NCBI RefSeq assembly: GCF_000769915.1
Contig: NZ_JRLV01000001.1
Coordinates: 355,797 to 419,796 of the forward strand
Source of the DNA: Flavobacterium beibuense F44-8
GTDB lineage: Bacteria > Bacteroidota > Bacteroidia > Flavobacteriales > Flavobacteriaceae
Reading direction: 5' to 3'
DNA length: 64,000 bases
Below the pieces are notes generated by a model that saw only the letters and a list, made by a program, of their open reading frames with translations, made no database searches and had not been told where the DNA came from. Positions within the stretch are counted from its first letter, which is position 1, and the number at the start of each line of letters is the position of its first letter. Position numbers and translations under genes: made by a program. This document shows positions 47,994 through 58,282 of this stretch, one piece after another.

Positions 47994-48044
47994 GAGTTTT
48001 AAGTTATATTTTTATAATAATGTGATTAAATTGTGATTGATTTG

Positions 48045-48071
48045 AAAAGGCAGCTGTTAAAGCTGCCTTTT
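48045..48071 (+). terminator. Terminator of the persulfide unit
   Basis: AAAAGGCAGCT-GTTAA-AGCTGCCTTTT, perfect 11-bp stem after the rhodanese. Confidence 0.85.
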
Positions 48072-48135
48072 CTGGTTTTATTGTTATAATACCTGCTTTT
48101 AACTAAATACATAGGGCTATTTTTTGTATTAAAAG

Positions 48136-48143
48136 TATATTTG
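48136..48143 (+). promoter_or_regulatory. -7 promoter box for the TPR-AraC gene
   Basis: TATATTTG, full match, about 70 bp before the start codon. No clear -33 element. Confidence 0.5.
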
Positions 48144-48210
48144 CACCGAGTAATAAATCTTACAAAAAAATTGATTAGATTTATAGGATGTATCATAGGG
48201 ATTGGGATTG

Positions 48211-49791
48211 ATGAAACTTAAAAACAATAAGCTAAAAAATAATGTAAGGGTATTATTGCCGGCACTTCTACTGGTTTTTACCCAAGCCTTATTTTGTCAG
48301 GAAAACGACAGGCTTATTGTAAACAAAGCTATCGAACTTTCCTTTTACAGTCCTGATGAGTGTATTAAGTTGACCCAGCATCTTTTAAAGAAAGCTGAAA
48401 CAGCTCCCGAATTTGCCGGAGCATATCTTATTGAGGCCGATGCATATATAGCTAAGGGAGAATACAGCAAATGTGCAAAGAATGTTTTTAATGCTAATCA
48501 ATATCACGAAAAGATAAATGATTCTTTAAAGGCAGAGATACTTTTCAGGCAAATCTTTCTGGCCAGAAAACTTCGACTGTATAATCAGTTTGACAACTAT
48601 GCGGCAAATCTTATTAGCTTGTCCGAAAATCAGGATCAGTCATCTTTATCTTCGCTTATCACTATTAAACTCGATATTGAAAAAGCTTTTATTCTTTTTG
48701 GGAAAAATGAATTTGCTAAAGCACTGGAAGTTTTAAATACCCTTGAGAAAAATCATTTTCAGCAAATAGAGGCGTATTCCTACCCTGATAAATTTTATCT
48801 TGTAAAGGCCATTGCTTACAAAGGGCTTGGCGAATATGAGAAAAGTAATAGTTATTATACTACGGCTACTGATTATTATTTAAAAAATCATTCCAAAACA
48901 AACAGGCTTACAGAGATTGCACTGGTAAAAGGCAATGCAGAACTTCAGTTTCATGATAAAGATTATGAGAAATCAATAAAAAGCCTGAAAGTTGCTCTTG
49001 AAAAGGCAAAAAAGCTGGAAAACGTTTATTTGCTGGAGGAAATAAATAATCGTTTAGCTTTAAACTATCTTACCCTTAATGACAAGGAAAACCATAACCT
49101 GTACAATACAGCATTTTTAAGCTATAACCGAAAAGTATACGATTTGGAGATAGCTTCGGTTAACGAGTGTTATAATCTTATAGGGGAGCAGCAGGCTATT
49201 AACTATGCGTCACACGAAAATACTCTTAAAATGTATATGTACATTGCACTTGGAGTATTTTTCCTGATATTGCTTTTCGGAAATCTCTTGTATTTTTCAA
49301 ACAGGGCACAAAAGAAAAGGTTAAAGGAAATTATAGGTTATCTGGAAGTGACTAATAAACTATTGGTAGAGTCGACCGATAAGGTAAAGAAAATGACACC
49401 TAAAAAACTTTCTATACCTACCGAAACCGAACAGAATATACTGGCGAGCCTTAAAAAGTTTGAGGGGACAACAAAGTTTACTAATAGAGATATGTCGCTC
49501 GCAACACTGGCAGCCCAGCTGGATGTTAATACAAAATACCTGTCGGAAATTATCAATAAGCATTATAACGATAATTTTAATACTTATATAAATAAACTCC
49601 GTATAAACTATATTATTGAAAAACTTAAAAACGAGCCGGAATACTTAAATTATAAAATCAGTTATTTGGCAGAGGAGAGCGGATTTTCATCACACAGTAG
49701 TTTTGCAACAGTGTTTAAAACGATTACCGGTATTGCCCCAACCGTTTTTATAGATTTACTGGGTAAGGAAATACATAATAAGAAAGCCTAA
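48211..49791 (+). CDS. TPR-membrane-AraC helix-turn-helix regulator
   Basis: 526 residues from ATG 48211. Signal peptide or signal anchor (LLPALLLVFTQALFCQE), then a periplasmic TPR array (about 30-330: YLIEADAYIAKGEYSKC, LVKAIAYKGLGEYEKSNSYY, NRLALNYLTLNDKEN), one membrane helix near 345-365 (MYIALGVFFLILLFGNLLYF), a coiled coil, and a C-terminal AraC domain (LAAQLDVNTKYLSEIINKHYNDNFNTYINKLRINY...ISYLAEESGFSSHSSFATVFKTITG). It looks like a one-component sensor: TPRs outside, DNA binding inside. The gene immediately downstream shares its N-terminal layout but lacks the AraC domain. Confidence 0.87.
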   Translation: MKLKNNKLKNNVRVLLPALLLVFTQALFCQENDRLIVNKAIELSFYSPDECIKLTQHLLKKAETAPEFAGAYLIEADAYIAKGEYSKCAKNVFNANQYHEKINDSLKAEILFRQIFLARKLRLYNQFDNYAANLISLSENQDQSSLSSLITIKLDIEKAFILFGKNEFAKALEVLNTLEKNHFQQIEAYSYPDKFYLVKAIAYKGLGEYEKSNSYYTTATDYYLKNHSKTNRLTEIALVKGNAELQFHDKDYEKSIKSLKVALEKAKKLENVYLLEEINNRLALNYLTLNDKENHNLYNTAFLSYNRKVYDLEIASVNECYNLIGEQQAINYASHENTLKMYMYIALGVFFLILLFGNLLYFSNRAQKKRLKEIIGYLEVTNKLLVESTDKVKKMTPKKLSIPTETEQNILASLKKFEGTTKFTNRDMSLATLAAQLDVNTKYLSEIINKHYNDNFNTYINKLRINYIIEKLKNEPEYLNYKISYLAEESGFSSHSSFATVFKTITGIAPTVFIDLLGKEIHNKKA

Positions 49792-49792
49792 T

Positions 49793-50947
49793 ATGTTTGT
49801 TGTTTTAAAAAGAGTAGTGATAATGCAGGTGCTTATAGTAATAAGTACGGTATCGGCTTTTGCCCAGCAGTCACGAAAAATAGACAGTATAATAAAGGCC
49901 AACAGACTTACCATTTATAAAAACCCTGATGAGACCATAAGGATAGGGGACTCCATTTATGAAGCCAGTAAAAGTTCGGGAGATAAAGTAAGGGGACTTA
50001 TACTCATCTCAAATGCCTATTCTTCCAAAAGGGACTATCAGCAGGCATTAAAATACTGCCTAAGGGCCGATAGTATTTCCAAAAAACTGGATGAGCCTAA
50101 TTTAAAGGCTAACCTTTTAAACAGTATTGCGGTAATCTATCAGCAGTTAAAGGTGTATGATAAGGCTATGGAGTACCTGGACGAGAATGACAGGTATATG
50201 GATAATCATCCGGTGCAGGACTCAATATACCTTAGGGCAACAAATAATGTTGTTAGAGGGCTAATTTATAAGGAAGACCTTAGTTGTGAACTGGCCATTC
50301 CGTTTTTTAATAAGGCTATTGAGCAATATAAAAAGCTTAACACTGCTAATGAACAGCCTAATATAAGTATTACATTATATAACAGAGCTTATTGCTTTTT
50401 AGCACTGGAACGTTATGAGGAAGCCAAGGAGAGTTTTGAGCTTTCTATAGTATATGCAGAAAATACAAACGCAAAAAGCCTCAAAGCTTTTTCATTAAAG
50501 GGATTATCTGAAGTTTATACTCATGAGGAAGAATACCAAAAGGCAATAGATGTTTTGGATGAGGCTCTTCTGCTGGCAGAAGATGTAGGAGATCTTATAT
50601 TGAACAGGGGAATTTATTCGGCACTTGCTGATAATTACCTGTCGGTAAATAACTGGGAAAAATATCAGGAATACCGTAAACTGTTTCTTGAAAATCAAAA
50701 CGTAATTAAGGAGTCGGAGAGGAGATCCATTAGTGATTCCATAGATGAACTTACTGCAAATTATGCACAAAAAACAGCTCAGCTTACCAATAGGTATTAC
50801 ATATATACCGGTGTAATAATACTACTTATTTTACTCACTGTTTTTGTTGTTTTACGCTATCATAAAAAAGCTAAAAAATCATTAAATAACCTCAAATTAA
50901 GGTTTGAGGAGGTTAAAAAAGCCCGAAAAGGAATGGGTATTCTGTAA
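49793..50947 (+). CDS. TPR membrane protein resembling the regulator above without its DNA-binding domain
   Basis: A 384-residue protein whose ATG follows the previous stop by one base. Signal peptide (VLIVISTVSAFAQ), five or more TPRs (YSSKRDYQQALKYCLRADS, NSIAVIYQQLKVYDKAMEYLDEN, YNRAYCFLALERYEEAKESFELS, GLSEVYTHEEEYQKAIDVLDEAL), then a membrane helix near 350-365 (IYTGVIILLILLTVFVVL) and a short basic coiled coil ending at KARKGMGIL. Related regulators continue into AraC or kinase domains; here the chain stops. About 170 nt remain before the next gene, too little for a lost domain. It may modulate its neighbour. Confidence 0.8.
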   Translation: MFVVLKRVVIMQVLIVISTVSAFAQQSRKIDSIIKANRLTIYKNPDETIRIGDSIYEASKSSGDKVRGLILISNAYSSKRDYQQALKYCLRADSISKKLDEPNLKANLLNSIAVIYQQLKVYDKAMEYLDENDRYMDNHPVQDSIYLRATNNVVRGLIYKEDLSCELAIPFFNKAIEQYKKLNTANEQPNISITLYNRAYCFLALERYEEAKESFELSIVYAENTNAKSLKAFSLKGLSEVYTHEEEYQKAIDVLDEALLLAEDVGDLILNRGIYSALADNYLSVNNWEKYQEYRKLFLENQNVIKESERRSISDSIDELTANYAQKTAQLTNRYYIYTGVIILLILLTVFVVLRYHKKAKKSLNNLKLRFEEVKKARKGMGIL

Positions 50948-51031
50948 AGCCTTATTTTTAAGTTAAAACTCTGTTTTTCAGCATTTTATTTTTTTATTTT
51001 TACTTTATAAATTACTGAATTCTAAAAGGAT

Positions 51032-51045
51032 ACTATTATAATAGT
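51032..51045. repeat. 14-bp palindrome upstream of the giant adhesin
   Basis: ACTATTATAATAGT, perfect, 70 bp upstream of the ATG. Also two 11-bp direct repeats CTATTAACTAT at 51087-51097 and 51106-51116, the second reaching into the start codon. Confidence 0.45.
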
Positions 51046-51114
51046 GTTTTCTTTTTGTTAATATTTGTTTACGTGATTAACACATGCTATTAACTATTCT
51101 AAACACTATTAACT

Positions 51115-54100
51115 ATGAATCAAAAACTACTAATAACGTCACGGTTATTATTGGTTAAGTTCCCGAATTTTTTCTCGGGGATTTTCCATCCGGTAGTTCC
51201 AAAAAGCACTTTTGGGAAAGTATCCCTTTTAATGTTTTTTGTTCTTTTTGCCATTAATGCAAATGCGCAATTGACTACCGAAGATTTTGAAAGTGGTATA
51301 CCTACAGCTTGGGGACAGGCAAACAACACAGTGGGTACATCTACTTTTGGTATTTCTACAGACGGATACAATTCGAGCACAGGAGCTGCTTTTATTGATC
51401 CAACTGCCGAGAACATTGGTGCAGGTAACACAGCACAATATTATTTGGTAACACCATTGGTTACCGTTCCTGCAAATGGTGAGATTCGCTTTTTCACTAA
51501 ACAGGGTGATGCGGCAGAACATGGAAATATTTATCAGGTAAAACTATCCACAGCGGGTCAAACCGATATTTCCGGCTTTACAACTACTTTAGCCACATGG
51601 ACAGAGAGTCAAATTTCTACAAACTATGAAGAGAAGGTTGTAAGCATCCCGGGATCTATTGCTCCCGGTTTAAGTGTTTATATAGCTTTTGTTTTGGTTA
51701 ATGACCAGCCGGGTGCTACACCGGATGCCGATACCTGGTACCTTGATAATATAGGAGTACAATCGGCTGAGGTATGTGATCCTGTTTTAGCTGCCGACTT
51801 TACGGTTACTTCTGTAACTACAGAAACGGCAGAGCTTACATGGACACACCCAACAGCTACTAACTTTGAAATCCAAATTGTTGCCGATGGTGCTACACCA
51901 GGAGCTGTAGGTACACCAACCGATAATACATATTCGGCAGGTTCACTTACTGCAGAAACTGATTATGATGTATATATAAAAACTATATGTACAACTACAG
52001 AGAGTACTTGGGCAGGTCCTTTTGACCTGACTACAGCTATTTTAGGTACATCTTGTGAGGCGCCTATTGTTATACCTGATGATGGTAATACATTTACACT
52101 TTCTTCAAACCTTAATGCGTTCGTAAATCCTGATTTAGTATATACTGCTCAGGGTACCGACTGTGTACCTGACGGAGTATCTCAAAACTACCTTAACGGT
52201 GATAAGGCATTTTTAACCTTCACACCATCTCAGGATGGTTTACTTACCCTGTCGCAAACCACTTTACCTTTCGCTTCGGGTACAGGGTGTTTTGGTAATG
52301 CAAACTCTGGAGTATTTGTTTATGAAAGCTGTGCCAATGTTGGAGTACAATGTATAGATGGTACTATAACAACTGCTACAGCAACTCCGGCTTACGTTTC
52401 TAACTTATTTGTACAGGCAGGACAAACGTATGTAATTGTAATTTCTTCACCTTACGGTACGGGTACAAGTGTGTGTTTTGATTTCACAGCAGATTTTTCT
52501 ACCTGTGCACCACCTGCATCATTCACGTATTCTCACTTATTACAAAATACTGTTTCTTTCTCGTGGGATAACGAAGCTAACTTAGTTTCAAACTGGGAAT
52601 ATGCTGCAGTTCCCACTGGATCGCCGGCACCTACATCAGGACTTAACAGTACATCTACAAATATTGATAATGCATTAACCGGCTTAACAGCGGGTACTAC
52701 TTACGATTTATATGTACGCTCTGTATGTGGAGGTACTCCGGGCGAATGGAGCAATCCATATAAATTCACGACACAATGTGATGTGTTTGATACTCCTTAT
52801 ACTACAAACTTTGCAGGAACATCGGCTACTGCACCACAGGTGTGCTGGACATCTGTAGATGTTAATGCTGATGGTTTGAAATGGACATACCTAGGAGGTT
52901 ATGCTACTTTACAAACCAATACTTATCCTGACTTTAATAACGATATGCTTGTAACTCCGCAAATTAACTTTACGGGAGCTCAAAAAAGACTTCGTTTTAA
53001 AGACAGAACTACAAACGGTGTTTCAAGTTATTCTATAAAAGTTTCTACTACAGGTATTGGTGGTGATGAGTTCACTACTGTTATTATGCCGGAAACCCAA
53101 ATAACTAACACTTCATTTGAAGAAAGAATAATATACATACCTACTACAGTTACAGGTGCAGTAAACATTGCGTTTGTTGTGACTCCCGGTACAGGTAGTA
53201 TCGCTACAAGAATCTCTATAGACGATGTGTTTATTGAAGACGTTCCTGCGTGTCCGGATCCGCTTAATATAGTAGCTGCAGACATTACTACTGATTCGGC
53301 TACATTATCATGGTCACAAGGTTTCCAGGAAACACAGTGGGAAGTAATTGTACAGCCTACCGGTACAGCTGCACCGGCAGATACTGATTCGGGCGACTTA
53401 ACAACAAACAATATTAACTATCCTGTATCAGATCTTGAGCACTCTACACAATATGATGTGTATGTAAGGGCTTACTGTAATGATACAGATCAGAGTAACT
53501 GGGTTGGTCCATACGTGTTTATTACAGAGTGTGGAATATTTGATGTGCCTTACTTTGAAAACTTCAATACAGGAGATACCGAGAACTCTCATAAATTCTG
53601 CTGGAGTATTCTTGACGCTAATGAAGATGGCGCACAATGGAATTTCACTACTACTTTAGCTGCGATACAGGGTAACCCGTTTTTTGGTACACCGGTATTT
53701 GACGATTGGTTAATTTCTCCTGCTATTAATGTAGTGGGTACAAAAGAGCTTAAATTTAAATACAGGGCTGCATTCTCTTTCTTCTTCCCTAATCCACGAT
53801 TTGGGGTACAGGTATTAATGTCTACCACAGATACTGATCCTGCGAGTTTTACAGAGATTATGCCTTTAATGGAGTTTACTAATACTGATTATATAGAGAA
53901 ATCGCTTTACATCAATGCAAACGGTCCTGTTTACATTGCGTTTAGGGTTCCGCCTACATTCTCAACAGCAGAAGGTACTTCGGTATTCCAACTGGAAGAT
54001 GTAAGGATAGACGAAGCTCCTGCTTGTCCTATGCCTAACTACGGTGAGCTAACGGCTTCAAACATAACTCAAACAGATGCTGTACTTGCCTGGACTCCGG

Positions 54101-57100
54101 GATTCCAGGAGACCGAATGGCAGGTAATCGTTCAGCAACAGGGAACAGGTGTTCCAACGGATACTGACACTGGTGATCAAACCACTAACAATACTGCTTA
54201 TCCGGCAGAAAATCTATTACCAAATACAACTTACGAATATTATGTAAGAGCATACTGTAATGATACAGACCAAAGTGAATGGGTAGGGCCATATACCTTT
54301 ACAACATTGTGTGAGGCATTTACTACTCCGTTCCTTGAAACTTTTGAACCGTCATCAGAGTCGGAAGAATGTTGGAGATCAGTAAACGAAAACTCTGATA
54401 ATTATGCATGGACCTTTGATGCTACATTAGATGCTTTTGAAGGAATTCATTCGGCAGGTATTTTCTCAGGTTCAAACGGTAATAACGATGACTACTTAAT
54501 TTCGCCAACTATTACGGTTACTGCTGGTCAGCGTTTAAGATTCCAGTATAGAACATACACTGAGTATTTTGAGGAAGATTTAGAGATAAGACTTTCTGTA
54601 AATGGTAACGAACTGTCTGAGTTTACTACTGTACTTTATAATAGTGATGACGATCCAAACCCTATAAATAACCCATATTGGAAGGAAATGATACTTAACC
54701 TTCCTGCGGGTATAACGGGAGATATTAATATTGCATGGGTAATACCACAAAGAGAGCCTAGCCCGCTGGGATACAGAGGACAGACATTACTTATTGACAA
54801 TGTGGTTATAGAAGATGTTCCTACGTGTGCTGCTCCAAATAACCTTGCGGTTAACTCTATTACCGATGCGTCTGTACAATTATCATGGAATACCAATGGT
54901 GATGAAACAGCTTGGGATATTTATGTACAACCGGCAGGTATGGGTGCTCCTGTAGGAGATGGTGATCCGGAATACTTATCTACGGTTGATTCTAACCCTA
55001 CAACGGTTAACGGACTTACAGCTGCTTCTCAATACGAGTACTATGTAAGAGCAGCATGTAGTGATACAGAAAAGAGCGAGTGGGTAGGGCCTTATGTATT
55101 TACAACACTATGTCCTTTAGCTACTGCTTGTGAATATACATTTACACTTACTAACGATAGCGGAGGATTCTCTGGTGAGTTACAGATTATCCAGAATGAA
55201 CTGGTAGTAACTACTATTGATCTACCTGGTTCAGGTGCAGGTACTATTACGGTTCCTGTGTTCTTATGTGACGGAGTTGAATTCTCTGTGTACTGGGATG
55301 GTTTAGGATCGTATGTTCCAGGTAGTAGCTCAAGTGCAGTGATTACAATAGCGCAGGGTGGTTCAACAATCTGGACAAGCCCGTCTCCGCTAGATCAAAT
55401 GAACACTATTCTTTACGATGGTTTTGCTTCATGTAGTACGGTTACCTGTCCGCAGCCTACAGCGCTTACTGTAGATGCTAACGGTGTACTTTCATGGACA
55501 GCAGGAGGTAGCGAAACACAATGGGAAGTTTACCTTCAGCCATTAGATAACGGTACATTACCACAATCAGGTATTATCGTTGATACTAACTCTTATACAC
55601 CATCGGCAGCCGACTTCAACATGCCTGAAGAAGGTACTTATGAGTTCTTTGTAAGAGCCGTGTGTGGAGAAGGAGATGAGAGCTTCTGGTCTGGTCCTCA
55701 GGAGTTTGTTAGAAACGATTCAGCCGATACAGCACTTGTAGTTCCTGTAAACGGTACTGAAACTTGTGAAGAATCAGTAAGTAAAATAAGTTTTATCAAT
55801 GCTACGGTATCACCTGAGCCAATGACTTGTGCAGGTGCTAACGATGGAGATGTTTGGTTACAGTTTGATGCTGTTGCTAAAGTTCATACAATTAGTTTAA
55901 CAAACTTCTCAGGGTCATACTACTACAGTGGTGGTAACCCACCTCATGCAAATGTAACAATGACACTTTACCATGTAAACGGTACTGTACTTGAAGAACT
56001 GGCTTGTTCTGAAAACAATGTTATTGTTGCAGCATACAGTTCTGAACTTATAGTAGGCGATACATATAAAGTTAGGTTAACCCTTAACGGTACAGCTCCA
56101 AACGAGCATACTTTTGATGTTTGTATTACTACTCCGCAGGATTTATGTGCTTTAGATGCTGTTAACGGCGGATTTGAAACTCCTCCATCTGTTTTTGGTA
56201 TAAATAACTTCTACGATCAACACGTAGTACCGGGATGGAGAAACAACCTTACTGAGGAAGATACATCTCTTTACAACACAATCTTCTTTAGTGACACATT
56301 TGGTGTAATTGGTTATACTCCTTATGAAGGAGGTCAGTCTATCCAGCTAGTATCTGCAGACAGTTCTGAACCAACAAATCCTGATGATTTAGTAAATATT
56401 AAAGGTACATACCAGGACTTTGATAGTTCTGAAGTAGTAACTTACAACTATAGCTTTGCTCACCTTTCAAGGTCAGACGGTACAGTAGTACAATTATACG
56501 CAGGTCCTCCTGCAGGTCCGTTTGAGCTTCTTGTAGAGCAGGCAGGTACAGTAACATGGGCGGTTTATGAAGGTGAATACAATGTTCCTGCAGGACAGGA
56601 TGTAACAAGATTCATATTCAGATCTAAAGACAACGCAATTGGTAACATTATCGATGCAGTAAGTATTACAGCAAACAATGAGATTGTTACAGAGCCTCAA
56701 ACTTTAGATTGTACCGAAGATACTCTTACACTTGAAGCAAAAGGTGTAGGTGAGTGGAGTGCTGATGAAAATAACCCTACAGAGGTTGTGTTTGAAGATG
56801 CTGCAAACAGCACTACAACAGTTAGCGGACTTATAGCTTCGGGTGATTATACATTCTACTGGAATACACGTTACTGTGAAAACAGTTTAGTGATTACAAA
56901 CATCGCTGTTGATGATGTTCCTGAAGTAACCTCTCCTGTAGAGTATTGTCAGGGAGCAACTGCTGAAGCATTAACTGCTGCAGAGGTTGAAGGTTATACT
57001 TTAGCCTGGTATACTGTACCAACTGAAGGTACAGCCGAAACTGAGGCGCCTGTGCCTTCTACAGAAACTGTAGGTACAACTTCATACTATGTAGCTTATG

Positions 57101-58203
57101 TAAATGCTGAAGGTTGTGAAGGGCAAAGAGCACAAATTGATGTTGTTATCAATGAACCGGTTGCTGCTGTGGTTGAGTTTAGTTATGACTCTCCTTCATG
57201 TATTAACTCTGGTGATGAGCTAATCCCGAATATCGGTACAGACTTCACTTTTGGAGGAACATTTACATCTGCAACACTTACTGTAGATCCTGAAACAGGT
57301 ATTGTAGATCTTACAACTGCTACCGAAGGTACTCACGAAATTGTGTACACTTTTGAGAATAATGTTGTAACCTGTACAGCTGCCGGTACATATACTGCTA
57401 CCGTAGAGCTTGTAGGTGCAATTACTCCGGTAGTTGAGTTTAGCTATAACAGTGTTTACTGTTATGACAGTGGAAATGTATTACCGGAAACCGAAACAGG
57501 CTTCACAACCGGTGGTGTGTTTACTGCAGAAGCAGGACTTGTGATTGACCCGGTAACGGGTGAGATTGATACTATGGCTAGTACAGCCGGTACATATACG
57601 GTTACTTATACTATTGAGGCTGATGAAGCTACATGTAATGTAGGCGGAACTCATACTGCAACTTTAACTGTTGTAGGAGATCTTTCGGTAGGTATAGATC
57701 AGGAGTGTAGAGGCAGCAGCACCTGGCTGGTTGCTACTGCAGCAAACGGTACTTTTGGTAACGATGTAACTTATGTATGGAGAAATGAAGACGGTATAGC
57801 TGTAGGTTCAGACAGTGCAGAATTTAACGTGTCTGAATACTTTACTTCAAACAGTACACTTGAACTTCCGTTAGGCTTTACCCTAACAGTAACTTCAGGT
57901 TCATGTACAGGAGAGGCAGCTTACACAGTAGAAACAATGATGTGCCAGATACCACGTGGTATATCTCCAAACGGTGACGGAGATAACGATACGTTTGACT
58001 TAACTGACCTAGGGGTTAGTGAGATCGTTATCTTCAACCGTTATGGTAAGCAGGTATTCGAGCAAGGTAACGGATACACTAACCAGTGGCATGGTCAGGA
58101 TAAAAAAGGTAACGACCTTCCTGACGGTACATATTTCTATAGCTTAACAAAATCTAACGGTGAACAATTAACCGGTTGGGTTTATATAAGCAGGGAATAT
58201 TAA
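51115..58203 (+). CDS. Giant T9SS type B adhesin with choice-of-anchor J and fibronectin III repeats
   Basis: A 2362-residue secreted protein. The N-terminus is an unusually long signal region (about 52 residues, ending NANAQ). Choice-of-anchor J/cleaved-adhesin domains (DFESGIPTAWG; then three later copies beginning near residues 555, 805 and 1065, e.g. FDTPYTTNF, FDVPYFENF, FTTPFLETF) alternate with FN3 domains (TAELTWTHP, SATLSWSQGFQETQWEV, AVLAWTPGFQETEWQV, VQLSWNTNGDETAWDIYVQ). Ig-like domains fill the end, followed by the type B sorting domain (PRGISPNGDGDNDTFDL...FNRYGKQVFEQG...DGTYFYSLT). It is displayed by the T9SS, probably with the PorP/SprF protein encoded just after it. Confidence 0.92.
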   Translation: MNQKLLITSRLLLVKFPNFFSGIFHPVVPKSTFGKVSLLMFFVLFAINANAQLTTEDFESGIPTAWGQANNTVGTSTFGISTDGYNSSTGAAFIDPTAENIGAGNTAQYYLVTPLVTVPANGEIRFFTKQGDAAEHGNIYQVKLSTAGQTDISGFTTTLATWTESQISTNYEEKVVSIPGSIAPGLSVYIAFVLVNDQPGATPDADTWYLDNIGVQSAEVCDPVLAADFTVTSVTTETAELTWTHPTATNFEIQIVADGATPGAVGTPTDNTYSAGSLTAETDYDVYIKTICTTTESTWAGPFDLTTAILGTSCEAPIVIPDDGNTFTLSSNLNAFVNPDLVYTAQGTDCVPDGVSQNYLNGDKAFLTFTPSQDGLLTLSQTTLPFASGTGCFGNANSGVFVYESCANVGVQCIDGTITTATATPAYVSNLFVQAGQTYVIVISSPYGTGTSVCFDFTADFSTCAPPASFTYSHLLQNTVSFSWDNEANLVSNWEYAAVPTGSPAPTSGLNSTSTNIDNALTGLTAGTTYDLYVRSVCGGTPGEWSNPYKFTTQCDVFDTPYTTNFAGTSATAPQVCWTSVDVNADGLKWTYLGGYATLQTNTYPDFNNDMLVTPQINFTGAQKRLRFKDRTTNGVSSYSIKVSTTGIGGDEFTTVIMPETQITNTSFEERIIYIPTTVTGAVNIAFVVTPGTGSIATRISIDDVFIEDVPACPDPLNIVAADITTDSATLSWSQGFQETQWEVIVQPTGTAAPADTDSGDLTTNNINYPVSDLEHSTQYDVYVRAYCNDTDQSNWVGPYVFITECGIFDVPYFENFNTGDTENSHKFCWSILDANEDGAQWNFTTTLAAIQGNPFFGTPVFDDWLISPAINVVGTKELKFKYRAAFSFFFPNPRFGVQVLMSTTDTDPASFTEIMPLMEFTNTDYIEKSLYINANGPVYIAFRVPPTFSTAEGTSVFQLEDVRIDEAPACPMPNYGELTASNITQTDAVLAWTPGFQETEWQVIVQQQGTGVPTDTDTGDQTTNNTAYPAENLLPNTTYEYYVRAYCNDTDQSEWVGPYTFTTLCEAFTTPFLETFEPSSESEECWRSVNENSDNYAWTFDATLDAFEGIHSAGIFSGSNGNNDDYLISPTITVTAGQRLRFQYRTYTEYFEEDLEIRLSVNGNELSEFTTVLYNSDDDPNPINNPYWKEMILNLPAGITGDINIAWVIPQREPSPLGYRGQTLLIDNVVIEDVPTCAAPNNLAVNSITDASVQLSWNTNGDETAWDIYVQPAGMGAPVGDGDPEYLSTVDSNPTTVNGLTAASQYEYYVRAACSDTEKSEWVGPYVFTTLCPLATACEYTFTLTNDSGGFSGELQIIQNELVVTTIDLPGSGAGTITVPVFLCDGVEFSVYWDGLGSYVPGSSSSAVITIAQGGSTIWTSPSPLDQMNTILYDGFASCSTVTCPQPTALTVDANGVLSWTAGGSETQWEVYLQPLDNGTLPQSGIIVDTNSYTPSAADFNMPEEGTYEFFVRAVCGEGDESFWSGPQEFVRNDSADTALVVPVNGTETCEESVSKISFINATVSPEPMTCAGANDGDVWLQFDAVAKVHTISLTNFSGSYYYSGGNPPHANVTMTLYHVNGTVLEELACSENNVIVAAYSSELIVGDTYKVRLTLNGTAPNEHTFDVCITTPQDLCALDAVNGGFETPPSVFGINNFYDQHVVPGWRNNLTEEDTSLYNTIFFSDTFGVIGYTPYEGGQSIQLVSADSSEPTNPDDLVNIKGTYQDFDSSEVVTYNYSFAHLSRSDGTVVQLYAGPPAGPFELLVEQAGTVTWAVYEGEYNVPAGQDVTRFIFRSKDNAIGNIIDAVSITANNEIVTEPQTLDCTEDTLTLEAKGVGEWSADENNPTEVVFEDAANSTTTVSGLIASGDYTFYWNTRYCENSLVITNIAVDDVPEVTSPVEYCQGATAEALTAAEVEGYTLAWYTVPTEGTAETEAPVPSTETVGTTSYYVAYVNAEGCEGQRAQIDVVINEPVAAVVEFSYDSPSCINSGDELIPNIGTDFTFGGTFTSATLTVDPETGIVDLTTATEGTHEIVYTFENNVVTCTAAGTYTATVELVGAITPVVEFSYNSVYCYDSGNVLPETETGFTTGGVFTAEAGLVIDPVTGEIDTMASTAGTYTVTYTIEADEATCNVGGTHTATLTVVGDLSVGIDQECRGSSTWLVATAANGTFGNDVTYVWRNEDGIAVGSDSAEFNVSEYFTSNSTLELPLGFTLTVTSGSCTGEAAYTVETMMCQIPRGISPNGDGDNDTFDLTDLGVSEIVIFNRYGKQVFEQGNGYTNQWHGQDKKGNDLPDGTYFYSLTKSNGEQLTGWVYISREY

Positions 58204-58217
58204 TATTTAGTAAAGGC

Positions 58218-58252
58218 AGCCTGTCTGTCTGTTTAAGGCAGGCAGGCTTTTA
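58218..58252 (+). terminator. Weak terminator between adhesin and porP
   Basis: AGCCTGTCTGTC / GGCAGGCAGGCT 12-bp stem with several G-U pairs, 7-nt loop and a short T run (four T). No promoter is visible before porP, so read-through is likely. Confidence 0.65.
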
Positions 58253-58282
58253 TTAATCTTCATTTCACATCGACACACTTCA

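Noticed and set aside
49793..50947. Frameshift at the end of the TPR gene hiding an AraC domain
   Set aside because: Only about 170 nt remain before the adhesin gene and no HTH-like frame was found there.
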